A stretch of DNA of 64,000 nt, from the IMG/VR virus record IMGVR_UViG_3300041411_000080, positions 248,001-312,000 of that record; one strand, written 5' to 3'. The DNA comes from a virus. Position 1 is the first letter of the stretch; each line of letters begins with the position of its first letter. Under the pieces are notes generated by a model that worked only from the letters and a program-made list of their open reading frames with translations, made no database searches and was not told where the DNA came from. Below are positions 41,242 through 50,403 of this stretch, piece by piece. Both the position numbers and the translations under genes were made by a program.

Positions 41242-41637
41242 TTATTCGGTAGGGTAGACGATTTTGTTGCCTTCGGAATCGTAGGTACAGAGCAGTTCAG
41301 AAACCACGGTGAGCATGTCTGCCAACAATGGTGCTGTTACCAGGTGTTCGTTGTACTGGATGGTAAGACGATCAACAAAGTTATCTTGTGTTCCATCGTA
41401 ACATTTATTGCGACCGAATTTCACCATCCAGCTGAAAGGACCTTTGTATTCAATGGTCCAATCACCCTCAGATTTACTGATCACAAAAAATCCGTTAGGT
41501 AGAGGAATTTCTTTACCCACGAGCTTTTCGAGACAGTCGGTGTAACCGTCATCAAACAGACGGCTAAATACTGCCCGGTGGATGTCGTTCAGAATCCATT
41601 GTTTCTTACGGCTAATTGCTTCAGCTTTGGTATTCAT
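41242..41637 (-). CDS. Hypothetical protein, 131 residues
   Basis: The start at 41637 (MNTKAEAISRKKQWILNDIH) has AAGGAG upstream. Helical first half, mixed second half with GFFVISKSEGDWTIEYKGPF. It lies 11 bases after the methyltransferase stop and 10 bases before the nucleotidyltransferase-like start. Unknown. Confidence 0.7.
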   Translation of the reverse strand: MNTKAEAISRKKQWILNDIHRAVFSRLFDDGYTDCLEKLVGKEIPLPNGFFVISKSEGDWTIEYKGPFSWMVKFGRNKCYDGTQDNFVDRLTIQYNEHLVTAPLLADMLTVVSELLCTYDSEGNKIVYPTE

Positions 41638-41647
41638 AGTTAACTCC

Positions 41648-42253
41648 TTAGTTTTTAATGTAGACCCACCAGGTGTCCCAGATACCGTGCCAACGGATAT
41701 GGTCAGCATGGAAGAGTTTATCCACCGCAGAAACACGACGGAAGTGTGTATCCAGGTATTCATGGAACTTGTCGCAACCAGTGCAACCGCCGTCCCCTTC
41801 ACCCTGATAGATCAGACGTTGACCAGAAACCATTTTACGAGCAACTCGGTATGCGAGGTTCTCGTTATAGTTAGGCCACGTCATTACGATACAGTCAGCT
41901 TTCTTAAGGTTAACGTTAAAGCAACCTTTACGAGTGAACCCGTAGTTAGGACGCTTAGTACGTGCCCAATGAGAACGGCATGGATCGTAAGCGCGATAGT
42001 TGCGACCCAACCCGGAAGCTTCACGGAGATGGGAGGCGATATAACCCGTGCCAGCGAATACTTCAATGACGGTATTGAACTGCTGTAGGAATCGACCAAT
42101 ACGTTTAGCTGTTTCCTCAGTGAGGATACACCACGCGTGTTCTTGAACATGATCCCTTCGGGCCGTCCAAGAACATTCCCAATCCCTTTCTTTAAAGCGT
42201 CTTTCCCATACTGCTTTTGACTCTAGTGCTGGAGCGATATTACCCAAACGCAT
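41648..42253 (-). CDS. SAM-dependent methyltransferase, 201 residues
   Basis: Motif I is VIEVFAGTGYIASHLREA (about residues 62-79), the SAM-binding G-loop. The substrate loop DCIVMTWPNYNENLAYRVAR (about residues 120-139) has the position and shape of a (D/N/T)-P-P-Y motif, here TWPNY. It may methylate nucleic acid; the target is not predictable. A GQRLIYQGEGDGGCTGC segment with paired cysteines follows. It is in the early-type unit from 42390 with no paired nuclease, so an anti-restriction or RNA-modifying role is more likely than restriction-modification. Confidence 0.75.
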   Translation of the reverse strand: MRLGNIAPALESKAVWERRFKERDWECSWTARRDHVQEHAWCILTEETAKRIGRFLQQFNTVIEVFAGTGYIASHLREASGLGRNYRAYDPCRSHWARTKRPNYGFTRKGCFNVNLKKADCIVMTWPNYNENLAYRVARKMVSGQRLIYQGEGDGGCTGCDKFHEYLDTHFRRVSAVDKLFHADHIRWHGIWDTWWVYIKN

Positions 42254-42270
42254 ACTAAATTCCCTATTAC

Positions 42271-42390
42271 TTATTCAGAAGCCCAGCTGAGAAAATTCCA
42301 TACGCATACAACAACGACTACTGCTAGGACTACACCGCATACCACTTCAGTAGTTGATTGTTCGCGACCAAGTTCTTCATTGTAGTACAT
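42271..42390 (-). CDS. Small membrane protein, 39 residues
   Basis: MYYNEELGREQSTTEVVCGV, followed by a transmembrane segment to about residue 34 and a short WASE tail. AAAGGAA precedes the ATG. First gene of the cluster driven by the promoter-like block at 42425-42453. Confidence 0.68.
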   Translation of the reverse strand: MYYNEELGREQSTTEVVCGVVLAVVVVVCVWNFLSWASE

Positions 42391-42424
42391 TTTAAATTCC
42401 TTTAAAGAGATTAGATTCATGTAA

Positions 42425-42453
42425 GTAATATAGGCTTATATTAGCTTCTAATA
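42425..42453 (-). promoter_or_regulatory. Promoter-like block TATTAGAA ... TATATTAC
   Basis: Minus strand: TATTAGAA, GCTAATATAAGCC, TATATTAC. The middle box is degenerate (AATATAA), but the outer boxes are exact. It lies 35 bases before the 42390 start, in the divergent gap with terminase. Confidence 0.65.
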
Positions 42454-42497
42454 CTTACCCTATGAGACTATACTTCAATAACCATAGGTAATTTTCA

Positions 42498-44693
42498 ATG
42501 GATATGCTGCTTTTTGCTTCTGACTGGGACAGGTTCCATACCGCCCGAGCAGACTTTAATACGAAGAACACAACCTTCTTAAAACTCGCTCACTTGTATC
42601 GTGACGAACTTAAGATTAAGAATTGGAAGTTCCATCTGGCTCTGATGCAACCTGAACTATCGGGTGTCGATCCTTATGATGAGACCTTAGATATCACAAC
42701 GAAAGCTAAGATTGCTTTTGAATGTAAATGGAACCCATGGTATTACTTCCGTGAGGTATCCCGTATTCCCCAAGTCGGTTCGGTACCATCCCCGTTCTTG
42801 GCTAACCGTGGTAACATCGCGTTGTACTGGAGTTTCTTTAACCACATTAACTTCGGTCTACTGCAACCACGTCAAACTGGTAAGTCTGTATCAACGGACG
42901 TTCTGATGGTTGGCCTGATGTTCATCTGGGGCTTCAAGACAACTATTAACTTGATCACTAAAGACTCGAAACTGCGAGACGCCAACATTGAGCGACTCAA
43001 GGAGATGAGGGAACTCTTACCTGACTATATCGACATGGTTGACCGTAACGATGCGGACAACTCTGAGATGATGACTTGCACTCGTTTGGGTAACCGTTAT
43101 AAAACTTCGGTAGCTCGTAACGATAAGATCGCTGCGGATAAACTCGGTCGTGGTTTGACCGTACCTATCATGCAGTTCGACGAATTTGCATACATCAGTC
43201 GTATTGAGACTTCCCTGCCGGTAGCACTAGCTGCCGGATCTGCTGCCCGTGATAACGCCCGTAAAGCTAAACAGTTCTTCGGTAACATCTTCACTACAAC
43301 TGCTGGTGACATTACTACCCGAGATGGTAAGTACGCGCACGGCTTCATGACAGGTGGAGCTATCTGGTCTGAGACTTACTTTGACCTTCCTACTCAAGCT
43401 GCGGTTGAACTCGTGGTAGAGAAAGGGACTACAGGTAAGACGCCTCTGATCTACGGTGCATTTAACCACCGTCAGCTGGGCCGTGACGATCTATGGTTGT
43501 TCCGTACGCTGCGTGAATCTAGTTCCTTTGGTGAGATTGCTGACCGAGACTTCTTTAATATCTGGACTGTGGGTGGTGAAGGTTCTCCTCTGACACTTGA
43601 ACAGAAGAAGATCCTTAAAGAAGGTATGCGTGAGCCTAAGCACATCGAACAAAACGATGATGGTTACATCATGCGTTGGTACATCCCACAAAACGAGATC
43701 GCTTCTCGTATGGCTAACTGCCGTGTGGTAATGGGTTGTGACCCTAGTGAACTCCTCGGCGAAGATAACGACGCCACAGGTCTAGTAGGTATCGATACTG
43801 AAACTCACGAGATTCTGTTTGCTGGTCGTTATAATGAAACCAACGTAGCTACTCTGGCTAACTACATTGCTGACATCATTCTCAAGTATCCGGGTGTAAC
43901 ATGGGTACCAGAACGTAAGTCTACCGGTATTAGCTTGATCGACATCGTGATCCTGATTCTGCACTCAAGAGGCATCGACCCATTTCGTCGTATCTTCAAC
44001 CGTGTAGTCGACGAAGCACAACTCATGGAATCGGAATACGAAACTATCCGGGCAACTCCGGTTACTCAACGTACTCCACAGTTCTACGATCGATTCAAAC
44101 GTCACTTCGGATTCAACACCGCAGGTAGTGGTCGTTACTCGCGTAATGCTCTCTACAAAGATTCGCTGGGTAGTTCCGTGGATCTTGGTGGTCGGACTAT
44201 GAACGACAAACAACTCATTACTGAGATGCTCGCCCTTACGATTAAGAACGGTCGTATTGACCACAACAACGACGCACACGACGACATGTGTGTATCGATG
44301 CTGTTGGCTCACTGGGTATGTATCCGTGGTGAGAACTTGGACTTCTACGGTATCAACTCTAAGACGATCTTCTCTCGGGCTACTACACGAGATGTTGAGC
44401 AGACTAACGTTGAGATCTATCGTGACTCGCAATCACGTAAGTATAAAGAAGAGTTCGATATGCTGGTCGAGAAGCTTAAAGGTGAATCCAACAAAATGGT
44501 TATCACCAAACTCGAAATGCGTATCCGTGCTATTTCTCGTTGGATTGATGTGTCTGATGCTGGCGGCGTTGGTATCGATGCCTTGATTCGACAGGTCCAT
44601 GATGAACGTGTTCGTAAGGTTCGTTCTAACCGCTTCGGTGACGTAGTGCGTGAACAGAACCAACGCTTCCGTGGTAACGCTGTAATGATGTAA
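42498..44693 (+). CDS. terL: Terminase large subunit
   Basis: A 731-residue packaging motor. The ATPase part has a Walker A-type loop QPRQTGKS (residues 123-130) and a Walker B PIMQFDEF ending in the catalytic DE at about 225-226. The nuclease part shows VVMGCDPSE (about 411-419), WVPERKSTG and HDDMCVS (about 594-600), supplying the acidic metal ligands of an RNase H-like fold. It cuts concatemeric DNA and drives it into the procapsid. It is transcribed alone on plus, divergent from the minus cluster, and ends in a bidirectional terminator. It corresponds in position to phiKZ gp25. Confidence 0.95.
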   Translation: MDMLLFASDWDRFHTARADFNTKNTTFLKLAHLYRDELKIKNWKFHLALMQPELSGVDPYDETLDITTKAKIAFECKWNPWYYFREVSRIPQVGSVPSPFLANRGNIALYWSFFNHINFGLLQPRQTGKSVSTDVLMVGLMFIWGFKTTINLITKDSKLRDANIERLKEMRELLPDYIDMVDRNDADNSEMMTCTRLGNRYKTSVARNDKIAADKLGRGLTVPIMQFDEFAYISRIETSLPVALAAGSAARDNARKAKQFFGNIFTTTAGDITTRDGKYAHGFMTGGAIWSETYFDLPTQAAVELVVEKGTTGKTPLIYGAFNHRQLGRDDLWLFRTLRESSSFGEIADRDFFNIWTVGGEGSPLTLEQKKILKEGMREPKHIEQNDDGYIMRWYIPQNEIASRMANCRVVMGCDPSELLGEDNDATGLVGIDTETHEILFAGRYNETNVATLANYIADIILKYPGVTWVPERKSTGISLIDIVILILHSRGIDPFRRIFNRVVDEAQLMESEYETIRATPVTQRTPQFYDRFKRHFGFNTAGSGRYSRNALYKDSLGSSVDLGGRTMNDKQLITEMLALTIKNGRIDHNNDAHDDMCVSMLLAHWVCIRGENLDFYGINSKTIFSRATTRDVEQTNVEIYRDSQSRKYKEEFDMLVEKLKGESNKMVITKLEMRIRAISRWIDVSDAGGVGIDALIRQVHDERVRKVRSNRFGDVVREQNQRFRGNAVMM

Positions 44694-44702
44694 AAAAGAA
44701 AC

Positions 44703-44740
44703 AGCATAAAGCCCCTGCGATTAAGCAGGGGCGATATGTC
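44703..44740. terminator. Bidirectional terminator after terminase
   Basis: GCCCCTGC-gattaa-GCAGGGGC, eight base pairs, flanked by GCATAAA and GATATGTCG, with AAAAAAGAAA upstream. Between the terminase stop and the minus-strand stop at 44742. Confidence 0.85.
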
Positions 44741-44741
44741 G

Positions 44742-45197
44742 TTAAAGGTTGTACTCTCGGGTGAGGAGATCTTTGATCGCAGCAGGAGAGGGCTTTGTAG
44801 GCTGTTTGACCAGACGGTACAGAGTAACTCCAATCTCAATAGCTTTACGACGTGCAGGATTAACCCCAGCAACTTTCATTGACTCAAAGAAGATCTCATC
44901 GACCTCTTTACGATTCAACTTCCGTTTGGTAGTTTCCCAAGTCTCACAAAGCTTATCGTGAACGACAGCACATTGACCATGTTTACCCCAGACTGGAATC
45001 AACCACTGTAGGAACTTAGGTACACTAGCACCATCTGACAGATAACCTCTTGGGATGATAACCTTTTCAGTGTGGTCGTTATCCAAGTAATATTCAAACC
45101 CCGGATCAACCCACTTATAGTCACCACCTAAAATCTTAGAGGCTTCGTCAGCGTCGTGTGTTTGGAGTTCCCCTGAGAACCGCGTGAATGAAGACAT
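44742..45197 (-). CDS. DUF1353 family protein, 151 residues
   Basis: The segment IIPRGYLSDGASVPKFLQWL followed by IPVWGKHGQCAVVHDKLC is the family's signature (a (V/I)P-x-G-(F/Y)-x-(T/S)D-x-ASVP strand and an A-(V/I)-x-HD-x-L). Function of the family is unknown; phage members are common and some are virion-associated. It lies after the dihydrofolate reductase on the same strand. Confidence 0.7.
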   Translation of the reverse strand: MSSFTRFSGELQTHDADEASKILGGDYKWVDPGFEYYLDNDHTEKVIIPRGYLSDGASVPKFLQWLIPVWGKHGQCAVVHDKLCETWETTKRKLNRKEVDEIFFESMKVAGVNPARRKAIEIGVTLYRLVKQPTKPSPAAIKDLLTREYNL

Positions 45198-45247
45198 GAT
45201 GCATTCCTTAGTTGGTTAGATACGAGAGAGCCTAAGCCCTCAACATA

Positions 45248-45811
45248 TCATTTCCGCTTAAGGTGGAAGAACTCAAACAGTTCATTACCAGTTTCACCAT
45301 CAAGACACGGCCAAGACTCCTTGACTTCCCAAGGAGGAATTACGGTATCGTGATGAGTGTAGGTCTCGAAGTTATAATCGAAATAAACCTTTTGATCTTC
45401 TGGGGTTGTGTTGTTATCACTAAGAGTACACCAGTTCATCTCGGACAGGTATACTTCATCTACGATCTTAACAGCTTCTTCGTAGATAGCCTTACCACCA
45501 ATGAAGATCAGCTCTTCAACCCCGTGTAGCTTACACCATTCTACTGCATCTGTAATGCTGGGTGAAACACAAGCTACACCATCCATACACTCAGTAGCGA
45601 GGTTTTGAGGGTTAGCCGTGATAACGATGTTCATCCGATTAGGGAGCGGTTTCTTAGGAAGAGATTCCCAAGTCTTCCGGCCCATTGCTATCGCCTTACC
45701 TTTAGTGATATCTTTGAAGTTGACCAGATCAGCTGGACACTTCCATGGGAGTTCATTGTTAATCCCAATGACGTTATCCATAGAACGAGCCAAGATCATA
45801 CTAAGCTTCAT
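45248..45811 (-). CDS. folA: Dihydrofolate reductase
   Basis: 187 residues. The start at 45811 (MKLSMILARSMDNVIGINNE) has GAGGG upstream. Signature regions are NVIGINNELPWKCPADLVNF (substrate pocket with the catalytic aspartate in PAD), AMGRKTWESLP (NADPH loop), PLPNRMNIVIT and FIGGKAIYEEA. It reduces dihydrofolate with NADPH, regenerating tetrahydrofolate for thymidylate synthesis. Close to the ribonucleotide reductase genes, it fits a phage dNTP-supply module. Confidence 0.93.
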   Translation of the reverse strand: MKLSMILARSMDNVIGINNELPWKCPADLVNFKDITKGKAIAMGRKTWESLPKKPLPNRMNIVITANPQNLATECMDGVACVSPSITDAVEWCKLHGVEELIFIGGKAIYEEAVKIVDEVYLSEMNWCTLSDNNTTPEDQKVYFDYNFETYTHHDTVIPPWEVKESWPCLDGETGNELFEFFHLKRK

Positions 45812-46355
45812 TCGATGCACCCTCATGGCTGTGCAGGGTGTAGCCAGTAGGACTATAGGTGAAGGTGTAGGACATATCGAACGTACCAGCTACGTCTTTG
45901 AACTCTGGACGCTGACCAGAGATAACTCGACTCAAGCTGAACTGCTGAATGAAATCGAACCCACCCAATGCAAAGGTGAACTCCTTATCCACACTACCCT
46001 CACGACGCAGAACGCCTTCTAGACGTACTGTACGAGCTTGGTGAAGTACGCTGATGCTGTACTCGATAACAGCCCAACCATCCAGACCCATAGTTACCAG
46101 ATCATCGATCCCATAAGCAGTTACGAGGTATTGGAGTGGAGTGATGTGAGGAGTTTCACGTTTGAGGTCAAGGATATTAACCAGACCATCCATCTGCTCA
46201 AAGGTAACGTCATGGATAACACCTTCTTCAGTCACCACTTTAAACGAACGTCTCAGCAACGTCTCGTTAGGGTTCTCAGAAGGGATCAGCAGATCACGGG
46301 CGATGTCATTCAGGATCTCAGAGTCGGCTACAACTGGTTTGGTAATCAGGGTCAT
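45801..46355 (-). CDS. Hypothetical protein, 184 residues
   Basis: MTLITKPVVADSEILNDIAR after GGAAC. Alpha/beta, with no conserved motif seen; the C-terminus overlaps the dihydrofolate reductase start by 11 bases, suggesting coupling. Unknown. Confidence 0.7.
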   Translation of the reverse strand: MTLITKPVVADSEILNDIARDLLIPSENPNETLLRRSFKVVTEEGVIHDVTFEQMDGLVNILDLKRETPHITPLQYLVTAYGIDDLVTMGLDGWAVIEYSISVLHQARTVRLEGVLRREGSVDKEFTFALGGFDFIQQFSLSRVISGQRPEFKDVAGTFDMSYTFTYSPTGYTLHSHEGASNEA

Positions 46356-46714
46356 GCGATGGGTTCCTTGTATGGGCCATAAAAGAATTCGAAGAGTTGT
46401 TGCTTATACACACTATACCCGAGGATACGTCCATTCTCACGGTAGTGAGTTACAATGTAATCTCCCGGACATACTTCACGGTCAGTGTCAGTTGGATGGT
46501 AGTAAACTGTACTGTTAATCATCCCATGCTCACCCATGTGTTTACTACAGATGGGACATACCAGCAGTGAGTCACTATGCGGTTTAAAGGTAGGATGACG
46601 CTGTACTATGCGTCCTGTGTTGATACGGTTGATTGTACGGTCTTCTGGATGGTCTCCATTACGGAACCATTGGTTAGCTTCCATTACTGGAAGTAAAGCG
46701 GAATAAAGAGCCAC
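46352..46714 (-). CDS. Hypothetical protein, 120 residues, GTG start, zinc-type knuckle
   Basis: GTG at 46714 has GGAG nine bases upstream; the first in-frame ATG has no ribosome site. It contains CPICSKHMGEHG (about residues 53-64), a CxxC with nearby histidines. Otherwise an alpha/beta pattern. Unknown role. Confidence 0.65.
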   Translation of the reverse strand: MALYSALLPVMEANQWFRNGDHPEDRTINRINTGRIVQRHPTFKPHSDSLLVCPICSKHMGEHGMINSTVYYHPTDTDREVCPGDYIVTHYRENGRILGYSVYKQQLFEFFYGPYKEPIA

Positions 46715-46768
46715 CTAGCGATACTCCAAAAATATCATTACATAAACTTAGTACAGCTGGGTATTCTG

Positions 46769-47362
46769 TTATTTCATTGGAGAGTAACTATCGAACGTTA
46801 CAACCGTCTTACTCGCAATGTTATCGCCTGAACCATGATGTTCTTGAATCACAGTACCAGCACCGAAGACTTGGTCATGAACAGCTTGCTGAAGATTAGT
46901 ACGAATACCATCTTTAATAATATCCATCATCTCACCAGCTAACTTCTTAGCCGCCTGTTCACATTCAGCCAGCTCCTTAGCGTAGTCCTTAGTGAAGATC
47001 TCTTGGATCATATCAGGCATGTGATCCATATTGCCCTCAAGATCCAACCAGCTCACGATAGGGGCTTTAGTCTCATCATCCCACTTAACCCCCAGACCCA
47101 TCACTTGGAAGAGCTTGGCTGCAAGTGTATAGCGTTCAACAGTTTCAGGAGGCGTCTTACGAAGACTATCCATGATCATGTCGTACATGAGCATCGTTTG
47201 ACCACTATTGCGGGGATAAACGTTACCGAGATGAAACGACTGGAGTGAACCACCGTTCAGACGTTCATCGGTTATGAACTTACCTGAAGGAATATCGAGC
47301 AATGCTCCAGCATTGAATTTAGGAGCTAGATGCTTTACGTGTTTCGCCAATTCTTTATTCAT
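46769..47362 (-). CDS. Hypothetical protein, 197 residues
   Basis: Starts MNKELAKHVKHLAPKFNAGA after GGAG. Helical, acidic, with a C-terminal beta hairpin (GSGDNIASKTVVTFDSYSPM). First gene of the minus unit divergent from nrdA. Unknown. Confidence 0.72.
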   Translation of the reverse strand: MNKELAKHVKHLAPKFNAGALLDIPSGKFITDERLNGGSLQSFHLGNVYPRNSGQTMLMYDMIMDSLRKTPPETVERYTLAAKLFQVMGLGVKWDDETKAPIVSWLDLEGNMDHMPDMIQEIFTKDYAKELAECEQAAKKLAGEMMDIIKDGIRTNLQQAVHDQVFGAGTVIQEHHGSGDNIASKTVVTFDSYSPMK

Positions 47363-47399
47363 GATAACTCCAAAGTCATATTAAGGGAACTACACCAGT

Positions 47400-47429
47400 G
47401 TAATATAAATCTCAAATAAAATCTGCTAA
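47400..47429 (-). promoter_or_regulatory. Promoter-like block with exact TATATTAC
   Basis: Minus strand: TTAGCAGATTTTATTTGAGATT then TATATTACACTGG. The last box is exact; the 5' boxes are degenerate and resemble the TTTATTT form at 11013 and 21903. It lies 38 bases before the 47362 start. Confidence 0.6.
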
Positions 47430-47532
47430 ACCTTATGCAAGAGGAAAGGATTCTAAAATATACTGACTGTTCAAAGACTATGTTAGAATCTATTTCAATC
47501 AAAACCATCAACACTAAAACTGGAAGTAAGAA

Positions 47533-49824
47533 ATGATCGAAACCATTATCAAACTGGACGGAACCGAAGAAGCCTTCAACGCCGCCAAGCCTAACCGCTG
47601 GATGGAATGGGGGGCTGAGAAACTTAAGGATAAGGTGGATTGGACTTCCATCGTAATGGAGGTAGCGGGTTCCTCCCCTAAGAAAGTAACTTCGCAAGTA
47701 TTCCAGATGTCTTTGATCGAACGTACATTGGCTGGTCGCACGTGGTCTCACTACATGTTGGCGGGTAAACTGTACGCAGCGTGGATTCACAAACACCTGT
47801 ATGGTTCTGACGGCATCCCTACCGTTAAAGCGTTGCACACTCGCATGCAACAAGACCGCTTGATGGTGAAACTGAATTACACCACCCAAGACTACATGAA
47901 GATCCAGAAGTTCATTAACCATGACCTGGACTTTGATCAACCACACTTCGCTCTTCACCAGATCCGCAAGAAATATGCTCTGGGTAACCGAGTTACAGGT
48001 AAAGAATATGAGTCGCCTCAATTTACGTACATGCGCATGGCAATGGCGCTTGCTGAGAACGAGCCTAAAGCAAACCGCATCCAAGTGGTTCGTGACTACT
48101 ACGAACTCTTTGCGCACAAGATGCTATCGGCACCTACCCCTAACTATATCAACCTCGGTACTGTACATCGGGGCTTCGCTAGCTGCTGCCTATTCGCATC
48201 TGGCGATAACGGTACTTCTCTGGCGATCGGGAACTTCATCGGCGACAAAATGACCCAGATGTCTGCGGGCATCGGCGTTAACATCATGACCCGATCCGTA
48301 GGCGATGCTGTACGTAACGGTCTGTTCCTGCACCACGGTAAGAAGAAGTATTACGATGCAATGGGTAAATCCATTGTGGCCAACATTCAAGCTGGTCGTG
48401 GTGGTGCTGTTACTTGCTTCTTTGAAGCATTCGATCAAGAAGTTGAGTTGATCCAAGCCCTGCGTAACCCACGTTCGACCGAAGACCGTCGTAACCGTGA
48501 TATGCACTTCGCTATGCTGGCTAACCGTCTGTTCGCTAAGAAAGCAGCTAAGGGTGAAGATATCTTCGCATTCAACCCGTACACTGCACCTGATCTGCAC
48601 GAAGCCTTCTACGGTAAAGACGTAGAACTGTTCGAAACACTTTACGCTAAATACGAAGCAGACGAGAAGTTCGTTAAGCATTACGCTTCGGCTCGTGAAG
48701 TTCTGAAGACCATGCTGAAAGAAGCTCAGGAAACTGGCGTAGCTTACGTGGGTCAGATTGACGAGATGAACCGTCACACCCCGTTCAAAGATCCTATCCG
48801 CAGTTCTAACCTGTGCATGGAAATCGCTGAGCCTACCGCTCCGTACTACGAGATGCCTGACCTGTTCTCTTCGGAAGACCATGGTCGTGGTGAGATCGCT
48901 ACTTGTTCGCTTGCAGCTGTATCGGTTGAGAACATCCCAGATCTGGCTACCTATAAGAAGGTTTGCTACTACGCTCTGAAGATGATCGACTACTGCATCC
49001 TGAATAGCTCTTACGTGTTCCCTCACTTGGAGTTCACCGCTAAGCAACGTATGAGTGCTGGCGTCGGTATCATGGGTCTGGCTACTCACCTGGCTAAGAA
49101 TGGTCTGAACTATACTTCGGACGCTGGTAAAGATGAGATGCACTTCATTGCTGAACGTCACATGTTCTGCTTGATCGAAGCTTCCCTGAAGATTTCGAAA
49201 GAACGTGGTCTGGCTCCATGGATGCATAAGACTCGCTGGCCTGAAGGTTGGTTGCCAATCGACACCTACAAGAAAGCTGTTGATACCATTAAGTCTGACG
49301 GTACTACATTCAGCAACCTGTTCAAGTGGGAAGACCTGCGCGCCCAGATCATCGAGAACGGCGGTATTGGTCACTCCGTACTGGCAGCTTACATGCCGGG
49401 TGAATCCAGCTCTAAAGCGCTTGGAGGAGCTAACAGCATCTATCCTGTACGTCGTCTGACTCTGTCTAAGAACGATCAGAACAATCACCTGTACTGGGCT
49501 GCTCCGTATGGTGATGATCCTGAAGTTAAGTACCAGTTCGCTTGGGATATTCCAACCAAGGACATGATCGACTGCTACGCTATCTTCCAGAAGTTCACAG
49601 ACCAAGCAATCTCTGCTGACCTGTATCGTCGTATCGTGGGTAACACCCAGATCGATATTAACGAACTGCTGAAAGAATACTTCTACATGGTTAAGATGGG
49701 GATGAAGTCTCGTTACTACTACAACACTGAAACCTCGTTGAACCTGTCGTTGGAAGCTATGGAATCTGCACACAGTAACATTACCGAAGACACTGACTGC
49801 GGTAGTGGTGCCTGCAAGATGTAA
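47533..49824 (+). CDS. nrdA: Class I ribonucleoside-diphosphate reductase, large subunit
   Basis: 763 residues. An N-terminal ATP-cone-like region (IIKLDGTEEAFNAAKPNRWM) implies allosteric overall-activity control. The first active-site cysteine is in FASCCLF. NLCMEI carries the radical cysteine with N and E, and CSLAAVS the second redox cysteine. RYYYNT provides the tyrosine pair of the radical path. The C-terminus DCGSGACKM has the C-x4-C pair that re-reduces the active site. Makes dNDPs from NDPs with NrdB. Transcribed alone on plus, 2.9 kb from nrdB, separated by minus-strand genes. Confidence 0.95.
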   Translation: MIETIIKLDGTEEAFNAAKPNRWMEWGAEKLKDKVDWTSIVMEVAGSSPKKVTSQVFQMSLIERTLAGRTWSHYMLAGKLYAAWIHKHLYGSDGIPTVKALHTRMQQDRLMVKLNYTTQDYMKIQKFINHDLDFDQPHFALHQIRKKYALGNRVTGKEYESPQFTYMRMAMALAENEPKANRIQVVRDYYELFAHKMLSAPTPNYINLGTVHRGFASCCLFASGDNGTSLAIGNFIGDKMTQMSAGIGVNIMTRSVGDAVRNGLFLHHGKKKYYDAMGKSIVANIQAGRGGAVTCFFEAFDQEVELIQALRNPRSTEDRRNRDMHFAMLANRLFAKKAAKGEDIFAFNPYTAPDLHEAFYGKDVELFETLYAKYEADEKFVKHYASAREVLKTMLKEAQETGVAYVGQIDEMNRHTPFKDPIRSSNLCMEIAEPTAPYYEMPDLFSSEDHGRGEIATCSLAAVSVENIPDLATYKKVCYYALKMIDYCILNSSYVFPHLEFTAKQRMSAGVGIMGLATHLAKNGLNYTSDAGKDEMHFIAERHMFCLIEASLKISKERGLAPWMHKTRWPEGWLPIDTYKKAVDTIKSDGTTFSNLFKWEDLRAQIIENGGIGHSVLAAYMPGESSSKALGGANSIYPVRRLTLSKNDQNNHLYWAAPYGDDPEVKYQFAWDIPTKDMIDCYAIFQKFTDQAISADLYRRIVGNTQIDINELLKEYFYMVKMGMKSRYYYNTETSLNLSLEAMESAHSNITEDTDCGSGACKM

Positions 49825-49875
49825 ACAAAAAAAGAAACAACATAAGACCCCTACCCGAAGGTAGGGGCTTTATGC
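49823..49875. terminator. Bidirectional terminator after nrdA
   Basis: CCCCTACC-CGAA-GGTAGGGG between convergent stops at 49824 and 49884, with AAAAAAAGAAA upstream and CTTTATGCCG downstream. Its loop reads UUCG on minus. Confidence 0.87.
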
Positions 49876-49883
49876 CGTATCAG

Positions 49884-50315
49884 TTATTCAACAATGCGGA
49901 GACTATCCTTATTGTTTTTGATCAGCATCCCGATCATCTGATCGAATGCCCCGACCACCATGGCACGTTCCATGATGAATGGTGTAACGCCACGCGCCAG
50001 CAGCGGAGCCACTTCTTTAAAGTAGTGCTCGGTGCCATCGACTTCAGCCAGCTCAGCTACGAGCTTGGTGAATTCACCGGTGGTATCGTATTCGTTGAAA
50101 GGACTTTCCCGGTTGGCCTTCATCAAGATGGCATGCCATGTTGGATAGTCAGGCTTTTCCTTGACCATTTCGATCATGGAGTCGTACATGTCCGCACTGA
50201 TTTGGCGCAGTGTACGGACGAGCGGAAGATCCTTTTCATCAAGGGCTTTCTGAATCAGCTTAGCACCGATGGCGCTTGCACGGTTGTTCAGATCGGCGAA
50301 GGCTTGAGCAGACAT
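49884..50315 (-). CDS. Hypothetical protein, 143 residues, paralogous triplet member
   Basis: MSAQAFADLNNRASAIGAKL after AGGAG. A helical protein with MYDSMIEMVKEKPDYPTWHA, then a central variable stretch, a YF motif in EHYFKEVAPLL and a C-terminal helix. The same plan recurs in 50404-50856 and 50944-51393. Unknown function; early by promoter. Confidence 0.75.
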   Translation of the reverse strand: MSAQAFADLNNRASAIGAKLIQKALDEKDLPLVRTLRQISADMYDSMIEMVKEKPDYPTWHAILMKANRESPFNEYDTTGEFTKLVAELAEVDGTEHYFKEVAPLLARGVTPFIMERAMVVGAFDQMIGMLIKNNKDSLRIVE

Positions 50316-50368
50316 TGTGTAACTCCTGTAGATAAAGTTGAGGTGATATCCGTTTGAATATCACCTTT

Positions 50369-50397
50369 GTAATATAGCGTTTAAAACGATTCTAATG
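50369..50397 (-). promoter_or_regulatory. Promoter-like block CATTAGAA / TTTTAA / TATATTAC
   Basis: Minus strand: CATTAGAA, TCG, TTTTAA, ACGC, TATATTAC, 55 bases before the 50315 start. It separates the first triplet member from the other two. Confidence 0.7.
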
Positions 50398-50403
50398 CAA
50401 GCT

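Noticed and set aside
48190-49773. Minus-strand open frame of 527 codons opposite nrdA
   Set aside because: Antisense to a fully conserved enzyme; no ribosome site.
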